Below are positions 17,308 through 27,100 of a stretch of 64,000 nucleotides of DNA, one piece after another (position 1 is the stretch's first letter; each line of letters starts with the position of its first letter). The position numbers were made by a program, and so were the translations under genes. Under the pieces are notes generated by a model that was not told the origin of the DNA, searched no databases, and was given only the letters and a program-made list of their open reading frames with translations. This DNA comes from Brevundimonas sp. (GTDB lineage: Bacteria > Pseudomonadota > Alphaproteobacteria > Caulobacterales > Caulobacteraceae). The stretch covers positions 1 to 64,000 of the forward strand of contig JAPZRF010000001.1 in the NCBI GenBank assembly GCA_027531145.1, written 5' to 3'.

Positions 17308-18405
17308 ATGGCTGACGACCTGACCCCCGCCCAACGCCTCGATGCGGACAACCCGCTCGGCGTCGACGGCTTCGAGTTCGTCGAATTCACCGGCCCGGAG
17401 CCGCAGGCCATGGTGGAGCGGCTGGAGCTGATGGGTTTCGTCCAGACCCATGTGAACCCGGCCAATGAGGTAGTGCGGCTGAAACAGGGCGACATCAGCC
17501 TGCTGGTCAACCGCGCGTCGGCCGGCCAGGCTGGCGAGTTCGCCCGCGAGCATGGCCCCTCGGCCAACGGCATGGCCTTCCGCGTCGCCGATGCGAAGGT
17601 CGCCTTTGAGGGCGCGGTGGCGCGCGGCGCGCGCCCGGCCGAGGCACACGCAGGCGGCGCCCTGGGCGGCGATTACCCCTATGTGCTGCTGGGCATCGGC
17701 GGCTCGCTCCTCTATCTGGTCGAACGGTACGGCGAGGCTGGTTCGCTCTACGACGGCTGGAACGAGATCGAGGGCTGGCAGGAGGCCGAGCGCAAGAACG
17801 GCGTGGGCCTCTACTGCCTCGACCACCTGACCCACAACGTCCGCCGCGGCCAGATGCGCGCCTGGTCGGGCTTCTATGGCGGCGTGTTCAACTTCCGGGA
17901 ACAGAAGTACTTCGACATCAAGGGCAAGGCGACCGGCCTGTTCAGCCAGGCCATGATCGCGCCCGACAGGGCGATCCGCATCCCGCTCAACGAGAGCCAG
18001 GACGAGAACAGCCAGATCGAGGAGTTCCTGCGCCGCTACAACGGCGAGGGTATCCAGCACATCGCCCTGGCCACCGATGACATCTTCGAAACCGTCGAAG
18101 AGCTGCGCCGCCGCGGGATCGCCTTCCAGGACACGATCGAGACCTACTTCGAGCTGATCGACCGGCGCCTGCCGAACCACGGCGAGGACGTCGAGCGCAT
18201 GCGAAAGAACCGCATCCTGATCGACGGCTCGGACCAGGACGGCATCCTGCTGCAGATCTTCACCCAGGACACCTTCGGCCCGATCTTCTTCGAGATCATC
18301 CAGCGCAAGGGCAACCAGGCCTTCGGCGAGGGCAACTTCCAGGCGCTGTTCGACTCGATCGAGCTGGACCAGATCCGGCGCGGCGTCATCAAGGTCGAGG
18401 CCTGA
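17308..18405 (+). CDS. hppD: 4-hydroxyphenylpyruvate dioxygenase
   Basis: The 365-aa enzyme converts 4-hydroxyphenylpyruvate to homogentisate in tyrosine degradation. The three iron ligands of the vicinal-oxygen-chelate fold are visible as H173 (LDHLTHNV), H251 (GEGIQHIALAT) and E329 (IFFEIIQRKG). The C-terminal gate helix GEGNFQALFDSIELDQ is intact. The fumarylacetoacetase-family gene at 21967 would act later in the same pathway. Homogentisate dioxygenase and maleylacetoacetate isomerase are not in the window. ATG 17308 follows a GGGAGA ribosome site. Confidence 0.96.
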   Translation: MADDLTPAQRLDADNPLGVDGFEFVEFTGPEPQAMVERLELMGFVQTHVNPANEVVRLKQGDISLLVNRASAGQAGEFAREHGPSANGMAFRVADAKVAFEGAVARGARPAEAHAGGALGGDYPYVLLGIGGSLLYLVERYGEAGSLYDGWNEIEGWQEAERKNGVGLYCLDHLTHNVRRGQMRAWSGFYGGVFNFREQKYFDIKGKATGLFSQAMIAPDRAIRIPLNESQDENSQIEEFLRRYNGEGIQHIALATDDIFETVEELRRRGIAFQDTIETYFELIDRRLPNHGEDVERMRKNRILIDGSDQDGILLQIFTQDTFGPIFFEIIQRKGNQAFGEGNFQALFDSIELDQIRRGVIKVEA

Positions 18406-18416
18406 GGCTCGGCCGC

Positions 18417-18596
18417 GTGCGCCCGCCCGCCTGGCTGCCCTTTCTCGGCCCCCCGGTCGCCGGCGTCACCGCCGGCGTACTGGGACGGTCCGAGCCCAAT
18501 GTCTGGCTGCTGATCCTGGTGGCCACGGCGGTCGGCTTCCTGCCGATCATCGCCTACCGCCTGTGGAAGCGCTGGCACCACCGGCGGCCGGAGTAG
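18417..18596 (+). CDS. small membrane protein (59 aa), unknown function
   Basis: A GTG-started frame 11 bp after hppD encodes 59 residues: a Pro/Gly-rich N-terminus (VRPPAWLPFLGPP), one strongly hydrophobic helix (VWLLILVATAVGFLPIIAY) and a basic C-terminus (RLWKRWHHRRPE). The orientation is typical of a single-pass protein with a cytoplasmic tail. It may be cotranscribed with hppD. No family is recognised, and the start codon is uncertain. Confidence 0.5.
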   Translation: MRPPAWLPFLGPPVAGVTAGVLGRSEPNVWLLILVATAVGFLPIIAYRLWKRWHHRRPE

Positions 18597-18606
18597 ATCG
18601 TCGGCC

Positions 18607-18807
18607 TCAGACCTCGACGAGGTCCAGACGGCGCTCGATGCGCTCGAGACGGGTGTCGAAATGATCCATCCGCCGGTTCAGCGAGACGACGTTCTCCTCA
18701 ACCGCAGAGAGACCCGTCTTCATGTGCCGGACATCCTCACGGATGTTCGACACATCCTCCTCGACTCGACGCAGCATCGGGACAACGATATCGGTCACCT
18801 CTGACAT
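18607..18807 (-). CDS. small coiled-coil protein (66 aa), unknown function
   Basis: From ATG 18807, with ribosome site GAAGGA just upstream, a 66-residue charged protein is encoded: MSEVTDIVVPMLRRVEEDV and then heptad-patterned residues ending LERIERRLDLVEV. The continuous a/d spacing of Val/Leu/Met/Ile indicates a coiled coil along most of its length. Similar short coiled-coil proteins are common and often unassigned in alphaproteobacteria. It is divergent from the peptidase gene at 18842, with only 34 bp between the starts. Confidence 0.65.
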   Translation of the reverse strand: MSEVTDIVVPMLRRVEEDVSNIREDVRHMKTGLSAVEENVVSLNRRMDHFDTRLERIERRLDLVEV

Positions 18808-18841
18808 TCCTTCAGTATACCACTCCGAGGACATGCCGCCA

Positions 18842-19912
18842 ATGAATGCGATCCGGCTCGCCTGCCTGTCCCTTTGCGTTCTCGCCGCCCCGGCTGCGGC
18901 CCAGGATGCCGCGCCGGAACGGCCCGCCTGGGCCCTGGCCATCCACGGCGGTGCCGGGGTGATCGAGCGCGCCGACCTGTCGCCAGCCCAGGATACCGCT
19001 TACCGCGCCTCGCTGCAGCGGGCGCTGGAGGCCGGGGCCGCTGTGCTCGAGGCCGGCGGCTCGGCCCTCGACGCGGTCGAGGCGGCGGTCCGGCTGATGG
19101 AGGATGATCCCCTGTTCAACGCCGGACGCGGCGCGGTCTTCACCGCCGCCGGCCGCAACGAGCTGGACGCCGCGGTCATGGACGGGCGGACGCGCAACGC
19201 GGGGGCGGTCGCCGGCCTGACCCGCACCCGCCACCCGATCGCCGCCGCCCGCGCCGTGATGGAGCAGTCGCCCCACGTCATGCTGATCGGCGAGGGCGCC
19301 GAGACCTTCGCCGCGGCCCGGGGGCTGGAGCAGGTCGACCCGGCCTTCTTCTTCACCGAGAGCCGCTGGCGCGCGCTGGAGCGCACCCTGCGCGAGCGCG
19401 GCGAGCCGGTCCCGGAACGCCCGGCCGGCGCGCCGGCCCCCGGGCCCATGGCGGCCCTGCCCCAGGCGCCGCTGGACGAGCGCAAGTTCGGCACCGTTGG
19501 CGCTGTGGCGCTGGACCGCTCGGGACGCCTTGCCGCCGGCACCTCGACAGGCGGCATGACCGCCAAGCGCTGGGGCCGGGTCGGCGACGTACCGGTGATC
19601 GGTGCAGGCACCTACGCCTCCAACGCCGACGGCTGCGCCGTCTCGGCCACGGGCTCGGGGGAGTACTTCATCCGCGCCACCGTCGCCCGGGACATCTGCC
19701 ACCGCACCGGCGGGGGCGCTTCGGTGCAGGCGGCGGCCGACGGCGAGATCGCCGACGTCGGCTCCATCGGCGGCGACGGCGGCGTCATCGTCATGGGGAC
19801 CGACGGCACGTTCGCCTTCGCCATGAACACGCCCGGCATGTATCGCGGCGCGGTCTCGTCCGCCCAACCCGCAGCGGTCGCCATCTACGCGGACGAGGAC
19901 CTGCGGCCGTGA
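18842..19912 (+). CDS. exported isoaspartyl peptidase/L-asparaginase (Ntn hydrolase)
   Basis: The 356-aa precursor has a Sec signal peptide (MNAIRLACLSLCVLAAPAAAQ), so the enzyme is periplasmic. The mature part is a type-2 asparaginase/beta-aspartyl peptidase, with ALAIHGGAGVIER near the N-terminus and the autocleavage site at G-T218 (KFGTVGAVALD), where Thr218 becomes the N-terminal nucleophile of the beta chain. GGMTAKRWGRVGDVPVIGAGTYA is the conserved substrate-binding stretch. It removes isoaspartyl residues from peptides. The ATG at 18833 is an alternative start with a closer ribosome site. The downstream cupin gene overlaps by 4 nt. Confidence 0.92.
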   Translation: MNAIRLACLSLCVLAAPAAAQDAAPERPAWALAIHGGAGVIERADLSPAQDTAYRASLQRALEAGAAVLEAGGSALDAVEAAVRLMEDDPLFNAGRGAVFTAAGRNELDAAVMDGRTRNAGAVAGLTRTRHPIAAARAVMEQSPHVMLIGEGAETFAAARGLEQVDPAFFFTESRWRALERTLRERGEPVPERPAGAPAPGPMAALPQAPLDERKFGTVGAVALDRSGRLAAGTSTGGMTAKRWGRVGDVPVIGAGTYASNADGCAVSATGSGEYFIRATVARDICHRTGGGASVQAAADGEIADVGSIGGDGGVIVMGTDGTFAFAMNTPGMYRGAVSSAQPAAVAIYADEDLRP

Positions 19913-20280
19913 CCGAAGGCACCGCCATCGATCTGGCCGCGAAGTTCGCAGCCATCTCCGACCACTGGCGCCCGCGGGTCGCCGCCCGGCTGAACGGCCA
20001 CGACGTTCGGCTGGTCAAGGTCCGGGGCGTCTTTCCCTGGCACAGCCATGCCGACGCCGACGAGATGTTCCTGGTTTGGAGAGGCCGCTTCCGGGTCGAG
20101 TTCCGAGATCGGGTCGAGACCCTCGGCCCCGGCCAGTTCATCGTGGTGCCGCGCGGGACCGAGCACCGGACCGCCGCCGATGAGGAGGCCGAGGTGCTGA
20201 TCTTCGAACCCTCGGAAGTGATCAACACAGGCGATGCCCCGGTCTCCGCCTTCACCGCGCCCCGGAACGCGACGATATGA
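19909..20280 (+). CDS. cupin-domain protein
   Basis: The 123-aa protein is a single cupin. Motif 1 is FPWHSHADADEMFLVWRGRF (two His and a Glu as metal ligands) and motif 2 is LGPGQFIVVPRGTEHRT (His ligand). The function is undetermined; such stand-alone cupins include isomerases, dioxygenases and sensors. The GTG start overlaps the stop of the peptidase gene, and its own stop overlaps the next start (ATGA), so the three genes form one operon. Confidence 0.82.
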   Translation: MTEGTAIDLAAKFAAISDHWRPRVAARLNGHDVRLVKVRGVFPWHSHADADEMFLVWRGRFRVEFRDRVETLGPGQFIVVPRGTEHRTAADEEAEVLIFEPSEVINTGDAPVSAFTAPRNATI

Positions 20281-20750
20281 GCACCGGCCGCGACACCCCC
20301 GGCGTCATCGCCCCGCCGCCGCTGATCTATCTCGGCTTCCTGCTGGCCGGGGCCGGGCTGGGCTGGCTGATCGGCGAGCCGTCGCTGGGCCTGCCGGACC
20401 AGCTCCGCCGCATCGGCGCCGTCGTCCTGATCGCCGCCGGCCTGATGCTGGACGGGGCCGCCGCCTTCGCCTTCCGCCGCGCCGGCACGGCGGTCGAGCC
20501 GTGGAAGCCGTCGACCGCCATCGTCGCCGCCGGGCCCTACCGCTTCAGCCGCAACCCGATCTATGTCGGCTTCGCCCTGGCCTTCATCGGCTTCGCCGTC
20601 GGCATGGACAGTCCGATGGCCCTGGCCTTCCTGTTTCCCTGCCTGATCGTGGTCGACCGCCTCGTCATCGCCCGCGAGGAACGCTATCTCGACGCGAAGT
20701 TCGGCGAGGCCTGGCGCGCCTATGCCCGCACCGTGCGCCGATGGCTGTGA
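20277..20750 (+). CDS. isoprenylcysteine carboxyl methyltransferase (ICMT/PEMT) family membrane protein
   Basis: The 157-aa protein has about four hydrophobic helices and the family core GPYRFSRNPIYVGFALAFIG followed by REERYLDAKFGEAWRAYARTVRRWL, which forms the S-adenosylmethionine-binding C-terminal part. Bacterial members methylate lipids or small molecules, or are unassigned; protein prenylation is not expected here. The start overlaps the cupin stop by 4 nt. Confidence 0.82.
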   Translation: MSTGRDTPGVIAPPPLIYLGFLLAGAGLGWLIGEPSLGLPDQLRRIGAVVLIAAGLMLDGAAAFAFRRAGTAVEPWKPSTAIVAAGPYRFSRNPIYVGFALAFIGFAVGMDSPMALAFLFPCLIVVDRLVIAREERYLDAKFGEAWRAYARTVRRWL

Positions 20751-21010
20751 GCCCCGACGACGAACTGGCCGTGATGGCGCAGGAGGAGCTGGACGCCGCC
20801 TGCGCCCTGAGCTTCGCCGAGGTGCGCCGCGTCACCCCCTGGGGCGACAGCTTCGTCGGCTTCGCGCCCTCGGGCCGCGAGGTCGAGGTGCTGCGCCGCT
20901 ACCTCTGGGCCGGCGCCCCCGGCGGCGAGGTGCTGGTCGAGGTCGAAGTGCGCGACCTGCCGGGCGGCGGCCGCGCCGGGGCCGAGGTGCGCGTCATCCT
21001 GACACCGTAG
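20741..21010 (+). CDS. small hypothetical protein (89 aa)
   Basis: The ATG at 20741 (or GTG at 20747, which overlaps the preceding TGA as GTGA) opens an 89-residue soluble, acidic protein: MAVSPDDELAVMAQEELDAA, then FAEVRRVTPWGDSFVGFAPSGREVEVLRRYLWAG and a closing strand EVRVILTP. It looks like a small alpha/beta domain. No family is recognised. Tight overlap with the methyltransferase gene suggests it belongs to the same operon. Confidence 0.65.
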   Translation: MAVSPDDELAVMAQEELDAACALSFAEVRRVTPWGDSFVGFAPSGREVEVLRRYLWAGAPGGEVLVEVEVRDLPGGGRAGAEVRVILTP

Positions 21011-21109
21011 CGTGGCCGTCACGGGCCGCCATTAACCTTTTTCATTGCACCCGGCCCGGCAGGCGGCATCATGGCTGCTCCGGCGTGATCCCGGGGGCGG
21101 AGGAGCGAG

Positions 21110-21919
21110 ATGACGGCCTATCCGACGGACTTTCCCGGTGCCCCCTACAGCGTCGAACCGGTCCCGCCCGAGGTGCTGGTTGGCATGGGTCCGCTGCTGA
21201 CCCTGCTGCTGGGCGTCGCGGTGATCGCCGCCATCGCCGCCGCCTGGCTGGCCGGAAGGACCTGGGGGCCGGGGCGCAAACCCGCAGACGCTATCGATGC
21301 CATCCATCGCGAGCTCCTCCACGCTGCGGTCATCGCCATGAGCGCCGGCGACGCCGAGCTGCCGGGCCGCGCCCGGGCGCTGCGCGCCGTCATCACCGCC
21401 CGCCTGGGGCCGCTACTGCAGGTGGCCAAAGGTGCCGGCGGGCCGGTCAAGGCGCTCGACCAAGCCCTCGCCGGCAAGAAGGAGGTCGAGGTTCCGGCAC
21501 CACAGCCCGATACGCCGCACGGCGCAACGCCGCCGCCTCACCCCGGCTATGCACCGGCCGCCGCGGCAGCCGCTTCGGCCGGAGCCCCGGTAATCGTGAA
21601 TGTACTCGGCGGCGTGGCCGAAGCCCCCCGCCCGGCCGAGCCGCCGAAGCCGCACGACCCGCCGGTCGCCCCCCCGCCTTCGCCGCCGCCCGCGCCGAAG
21701 CCGGAGAAGAAGACCGTCGACATGACCCTGGACGAGCAGGTCAAGGCCCTGACCCTCGCCGTGCGCCAGTTCCACGGCTGGTGGGCCGACGTCGCGCCGC
21801 GCAAGGCCGAGTTGCGAGAAGTCATCAAGGCCCTGACCACCCCGCCGCCACGCCCGATCCTGCATGGACGCCCCGGCCATGACCAAGGCCACGGCCACGG
21901 TCCGGGCCAGGGTCTCTGA
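21110..21919 (+). CDS. membrane-anchored proline-rich hypothetical protein (269 aa)
   Basis: The protein has one N-terminal membrane helix (LLTLLLGVAVIAAIAAAWLAG, residues about 29-49) and a cytoplasmic helical region with DAIDAIHRELLHAAVIAMSAGDAELPGRARALRAVI. A long Pro/Ala-rich low-complexity linker follows (about 125-200), then a short helical domain (VDMTLDEQVKALTLAVRQFHGWWADVAPRKAELREVIKAL) and a His/Gly tail. This resembles unassigned single-pass proteins of Caulobacterales. No function can be read. It starts at ATG behind GGAGGAGCGAG. Confidence 0.72.
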   Translation: MTAYPTDFPGAPYSVEPVPPEVLVGMGPLLTLLLGVAVIAAIAAAWLAGRTWGPGRKPADAIDAIHRELLHAAVIAMSAGDAELPGRARALRAVITARLGPLLQVAKGAGGPVKALDQALAGKKEVEVPAPQPDTPHGATPPPHPGYAPAAAAAASAGAPVIVNVLGGVAEAPRPAEPPKPHDPPVAPPPSPPPAPKPEKKTVDMTLDEQVKALTLAVRQFHGWWADVAPRKAELREVIKALTTPPPRPILHGRPGHDQGHGHGPGQGL

Positions 21920-21966
21920 CTGACGGCCCCGTTCCCATCGCCGGCGAAAGCTCCTAGCCTGAGGCC

Positions 21967-22974
21967 ATGAAACTCGCCTCGCTCAAGCACGGCCGCGACG
22001 GCCGCCTCGTGGTCGTCTCCCAGGACCTGGCCTGGTTCACCGACGCCTTCCTGATCGCCCCGACCCTGCAGGCGGCGCTCGACGACTGGGACCGGTGCGC
22101 GCCCGACCTGCGGGCCTTGGCGGAGAGCCTCGAACACGGTGCCGTGCCGCGCGGCCGCTTCCACGAGCGCGACGCCGACGCCCCTCTGCCACGCGCCTAT
22201 CAATGGGCCGACGGCTCGGCCTATGTGAACCACGTCCAGCTGGTGCGGCAGGCCCGCGGTGCCGAGATGCCTGACAGCTTCTGGACCGACCCGCTGATGT
22301 ACCAGGGCGGCTCCGACGGCTTCCTCGCGCCGCGCGACCCGATCCCGCTGAAGGATCAGGCGTGGGGCTGCGACCTCGAGGCCGAGGTGGTGGTGGTCAC
22401 CGGCGACGTGCCGATGGGTGCCTCGCGCGACGAGGCCCTCGCCGCCATCCGTCTGGTCGGGCTAGTCAATGACGTGTCCCTGCGCAACCTGATCCCGGCG
22501 GAGCTGGCCAAGGGCTTCGGCTTCGTCCAGTCCAAACCGGCCAGCGCCCTGTCCCCGGTGTTCGTCACCCCGGACGCGCTGGGCGACCGCTGGCAGGATG
22601 GCAAGCTGCACGGGACCCTGTCGGTCGATCTGAACGGGGTGCCGTTCGGCCGCGCCGACGCCGGCGTCGACATGACCTTCGACTTCGGGACCCTGATCGC
22701 GCATCTCGCCAAGACCCGCGCTTTGGGAGCAGGGTCGATCCTCGGCTCGGGCACCGTCTCCAACCGCGACGCCCGCGGCGGCCCCGGCCGCCCGGTGGCC
22801 GAGGGCGGGCTGGGCTATTCCTGCATCGCCGAGGTCCGCACCGTCGAAACGATCCTGCGCGGCCAGCCCGTGACGCCCTTCCTCAAGCCCGGAGATATCG
22901 TCCGCATCGAGATGCTCGACGGCAAGCACCACTCGATCTTCGGCGCCATCGAACAGGTGGTGGAGGCGGTCTGA
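21967..22974 (+). CDS. fumarylacetoacetate hydrolase family protein
   Basis: The 335-aa protein has the two-domain FAH architecture. An N-terminal domain (PLPRAYQWADGSAYVNHVQLVRQARG) is followed by the catalytic alpha/beta roll, with metal ligands in CDLEAEVVVVTGDV, VNDVSLRNLI, the KGFGFVQSKPASALSPVFV block and GTVSNRDARGG. Fumarylacetoacetase cleaves the last intermediate of tyrosine catabolism to fumarate and acetoacetate. With hppD 3.5 kb upstream that role is likely, but related 2-keto hydratases share the fold. It ends in GC-rich repeat DNA. Confidence 0.88.
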   Translation: MKLASLKHGRDGRLVVVSQDLAWFTDAFLIAPTLQAALDDWDRCAPDLRALAESLEHGAVPRGRFHERDADAPLPRAYQWADGSAYVNHVQLVRQARGAEMPDSFWTDPLMYQGGSDGFLAPRDPIPLKDQAWGCDLEAEVVVVTGDVPMGASRDEALAAIRLVGLVNDVSLRNLIPAELAKGFGFVQSKPASALSPVFVTPDALGDRWQDGKLHGTLSVDLNGVPFGRADAGVDMTFDFGTLIAHLAKTRALGAGSILGSGTVSNRDARGGPGRPVAEGGLGYSCIAEVRTVETILRGQPVTPFLKPGDIVRIEMLDGKHHSIFGAIEQVVEAV

Positions 22975-22977
22975 GCC

Positions 22978-23035
22978 CCCTTCCTCCCCCGCAGGGGCAG
23001 GGGGACCGCCGAAGGCGGTGGAGGGGGGATGTCCG
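22978..23035. repeat. GC-rich palindromic intergenic repeat (family copy)
   Basis: This copy shows the pattern CTCCCCCGCAGGGGCAGGGG, then ACCGCC-GAAGG-CGGT and GGAGGGG. The same modular palindrome is found in other intergenic gaps of this window (27818-27885, 29996-30175, 63540-63665). Confidence 0.6.
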
Positions 23036-23249
23036 CAACGGCGGCGCCTCGCCCCCAAAGCCCTCCCCCTCAATGGGGGACGGGCGATGCGCGGTGCCGC
23101 ATCCTCCGTCATGCCCGCTGTGATCTGGATCTGTCCGCCGTGATCCCTTGCCCCGGCAGGCCCCCGCCCCCTTTCCAAACTGTAACTTGCTCGGCTCCGC
23201 CTCGCGGTTCACCCTCACGGCTGACATCCACGCTAGGGGAGGGCCAGCG

Positions 23250-24128
23250 TTGCTCACCGTCACCAATCTGGTTCACGTCTATGGCAATGGCACGCGCGCA
23301 CTGGACGGCGTGTCGCTTGAGGTGCCCAAGGGCATGTTCGGCCTGCTGGGCCCCAACGGGGCCGGCAAGTCGACCCTGATGCGCTCGATCGCCACCCTGC
23401 AGACTCCGACCTCGGGGTCGATCCGCTTCGGCGACATCGACGTCATCGCCCAGCCCGACCAGCTGCGCCGCACCCTCGGCTACCTGCCCCAGGACTTCGG
23501 CGTCTATCCGCGGGTCTCAGCCTGGGAGCTGCTGGACCACATGGCCATCCTCAAGGGGGTGGCCAACGGCAAGGCGCGCAAGGAAACGGTCGCGAGCCTG
23601 CTCAACCAGGTCAACCTCTGGGCCGTGCGCAACAAGGCCGTGGCAGGTTTCTCGGGCGGCATGCGTCAGCGCTTCGGTATCGCCCAGGCCCTGATCGGCC
23701 AGCCCCAGTTGATCATCGTCGACGAGCCGACCGCCGGCCTCGATCCGGAGGAGCGCAACCGCTTCCTCAACCTGCTGGCCGAGATCGGCGAGAACGTGGT
23801 GGTCATCCTGTCCACCCACATCGTCGAGGACGTGGCCGACCTGTGCCCGAAGATGGCAGTGCTGGCCGGCGGCCGTATCCAGCTGGAGGGCGCTCCTGCC
23901 GAGCTGATGCAGGCGCTTCAGGGCCGGGTCTGGAAGAAGACCATCGACAAGGCGGCGCTGGAGGACCATCGCGCCCGCTACCAGGTCATCTCCACCCGCC
24001 TGTTCGCCGGGCGGACGGTGATCCATGTGCTGGCCGACGCCGATCCGGGCGAGGGCTTCGAACTCGTCGACGGGGGTCTGGAGGACGTCTACTTCTCGAC
24101 CCTCGCCGCCTCGCGCCGCGCCGCCTGA
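23250..24128 (+). CDS. ABC transporter ATP-binding protein
   Basis: The 292-aa ATPase is of the ABC-2 exporter class, with Walker [14 protein letters not shown]-loop YLPQDFGVYP, signature FSGGMRQR, Walker B LIIVDEPTAGLD and the H-loop His in STHIVED. A C-terminal extension of about 70 residues is typical of this class. It has a TTG start (23250) behind AGGGGAGGG; no ATG exists before the conserved MLTVTNLVHVYG start. It lies 16 bp upstream of the permease/peptidase fusion and is surely its partner. Confidence 0.88.
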   Translation: MLTVTNLVHVYGNGTRALDGVSLEVPKGMFGLLGPNGAGKSTLMRSIATLQTPTSGSIRFGDIDVIAQPDQLRRTLGYLPQDFGVYPRVSAWELLDHMAILKGVANGKARKETVASLLNQVNLWAVRNKAVAGFSGGMRQRFGIAQALIGQPQLIIVDEPTAGLDPEERNRFLNLLAEIGENVVVILSTHIVEDVADLCPKMAVLAGGRIQLEGAPAELMQALQGRVWKKTIDKAALEDHRARYQVISTRLFAGRTVIHVLADADPGEGFELVDGGLEDVYFSTLAASRRAA

Positions 24129-24144
24129 GCCGGAGGGAAAACCC

Positions 24145-27100
24145 ATGTTCGGAGCCGTCGCGGCCTTTGAATTCCGCTACCAGACCCGCCAGCCGGTGTT
24201 CTGGGTGGTGGGCATCCTGTTCCTGCTGCTGAGCTTCGGGGTGGTCGCCAGCGACCAGCTCAGTATCGGCGGCGTCGGCAACGTCAAGGAGAACAGCCCC
24301 TTTGCGCTGGGCATGTCGACCATGGTCTGGTCGCTGTTCTTCATGTTCGTGACCACGGCCTTCGTCGCCAATGTAGTCGTGCGGGACGCCGAGACCGGCT
24401 ACGGGCCGATCATCCGCGCCACCCGCGTGCGCAAGTTCGACTATCTGATCGGCCGTTTCACCGGGGCCATGGCCGCCGCCGGCCTGTGCTACCTGACCGT
24501 GCCGCTGGGAACCTTCCTCGGCACCCTGATGCCCTGGGTGGATCCGGAGACGCTCGGGCCGAACGTGCTTTGGAACTATGTCCAGCCGCTACTGACCCTG
24601 GCCCTGCCCAACCTGCTCCTGACCGGGGCCCTGTTCTTCGCCGTGGCCACCGTCACCCGCTCGATGATGTGGACCTATGTCGGGGTCGTCGGCTTCCTGA
24701 TCGCCTATTTGACGCTCACCAGCCTCGGCAGTCGGCCGGAGCTGGAAGACACGGTCGCGCTCCTCGAACCGTTCGGCGGCGCGGCCTTTGGCCTGGCCAC
24801 AGAGTACTGGACCGCCACCGAGCGCAACACCCGTCTTGTCGGGCTGGAAGGCCTGCTCCTGTGGAACCGCCTTCTGGTACTGGGCGTCGCCCTCGCCTCC
24901 CTCGTCGCCGGCTTCGTCCTGTTCCGCTTCGAGACGCGCGGCGCGAAGCTTAGGAAGGCCGAGAAGCTCAAGGCCGTGGCCGCCGCCGCCGCCGGAGCTC
25001 CGACCGTCACCGGCCCCCTGCCCGCACCGCGCTTCAACGGCACCACCGCGCGCGTCCAGCTGATCGCCCGCACCCGATTCGAGATGGGCCAGGTATTCAA
25101 GAGCCCGGCCTTCTTCGTCCTGCTGGCGCTCGGCCTGTTCAACAGCGTCGCGTCGCTGCTGTTCGCCGGCTCCCTCTACGGGGCCGAAACCTGGCTGGTG
25201 ACCCGGCTGGTGGTCCAGACCCTGCAGAGCGCCTTCACCTTCGTACCGTTGATCGTGGCCATCTACTACGCCGGCGAGCTGGTCTGGCGCGAACGCGAGC
25301 GCCGCACCCACGAGATCGTCGACGCCACGGCCGTGCCAGACTGGGCCTTCGTGCTGCCCAAGACGCTCGCCATTTCGCTCGTGCTGCTGGCCCTGTTGCT
25401 GACCAGCGTCGTGGCCGGCATAGCCACCCAGGCCTTCAGGGGCGTGACCGACTTCGAGCTCGACAACTACCTGCTCTGGTATGTCCTGCCGGAGACCATA
25501 TCGGCCGTGCATCTGGCGGTGCTCGCCGTGTTCATACAGGCTCTGGTGCCGCACAAGTTCATCGGCTGGGGCGTCATGCTGATCTATCTGATCAGCCGCG
25601 TCGTCGCCAGCAACCTTGGCTTCGACCACCCGCTGTACAACTACGGTGCCGGGATCGACGTGCCCCTGTCCGACATGAACGGTATGGGCCGGTTCTGGAT
25701 CGGCCGCACCTGGCTCGACGCCTACTGGAGCGCCTTCGCGGTCATCCTCGTGATTGTCGCCTACGCCCTGTGGCGGCGCGGGACCGAGACCCGGCTCCTG
25801 CCGCGCCTGCGCCGTGCCCCGGCGCGGCTGAAGGGCCCCGCCGGCCTGACCGCCGGCGTCGCTGCGGCGGCCTTCGTGGCCATGGGTGCCTTCATCTTCG
25901 TCAACACCAATGTCTGGAACGAGTACCGCAATGGCCGCGACGCTGAGCGCTGGAGCGCGGACTACGAGAAGGCCCTGCTGGCCTACGAGACCGTGCCCCA
26001 GCCGAACATCACCGAGGTCAAGCTGGTGCTGGATCTGGACCCGCACGCCCCTCGTCTCGAGACCCGGGGCCAGTATGTACTGGAGAACCGCACCGACACG
26101 CCGATGACCGAGGTGCACCTGCGCTTCGACCGAGGCGTCCGGGTGATCGACGTGGCCCTCGACGGCTCCAGCCCCGGCCGCACCTACGACCGCTTCAACT
26201 ATCGCATCCTGACGCTGGACCGGCCGCTGGCACCGGGCGAGCGCCGCACCCTGAGCTTCGTCACCGAGGTGGCCCAGCGCGGTTTCCGGACCTCCGGAAA
26301 CCTGACCCAGATCGTGGACAACGGGACGTTCATCGACAACTTCACCTTCGCGCCCAGCCTCGGCATGAACCGCGGAGGGCTGCTCCAGGACCGGGCTGTG
26401 CGCCGCCGCAACGGCCTGCCTGAGGAGGTGCGGATGGCGAGGCTGGAGGATACCTCGGCCCAGAGCCGGAACTATGTGAACAATGTCGACTGGGTCCGGT
26501 CGGACATCACCGTCACCACCGTCGCCGGCCAGACGCCGGTGGCCCCCGGCTACAAGGTATCGGACGTCACGCGAGGAAACCGCCGCACCGCACGGTTCGT
26601 CTCGGAAGCCCCGATCCTCCACTTCTTCTCTGTACAGTCCGCCGACTACGAGATCGCCCGGCGCATGCACCGGGGCGTCGAGCTGGTGGTCTACTACGAC
26701 CGCCGGCACGCGTGGAACGTGGAGCGGATGCTGACCGCCCTGGCCACCGGCCTGGACTACTACCAGGCCAATTTCAGCCCCTACCAGTTCCGCCAGGCGC
26801 GCATCCTGGAGTTCCCGGCCTACGCCGGTTTCGCCCAGGCCTTCGCCAACACCATGCCCTACTCCGAAAGCATCGGCTTCATCTCCAGACTCGACGAGAG
26901 CGGGGAACGGATCGACTTTGTGACGTTTGTCACGGCGCACGAGCTGGCGCACCAGTGGTGGGCCCACCAGGTGGTGGGGGCGGACATGCAGGGCTCCCTG
27001 GTGCTCAGCGAGACCCTGGCCCAGTACAGCGCACTGATGGTGATGGAGCAGATCTACGGCCCCGACCAGATCCGCCGCTTCCTCAAGTTCGAGCTGGACC

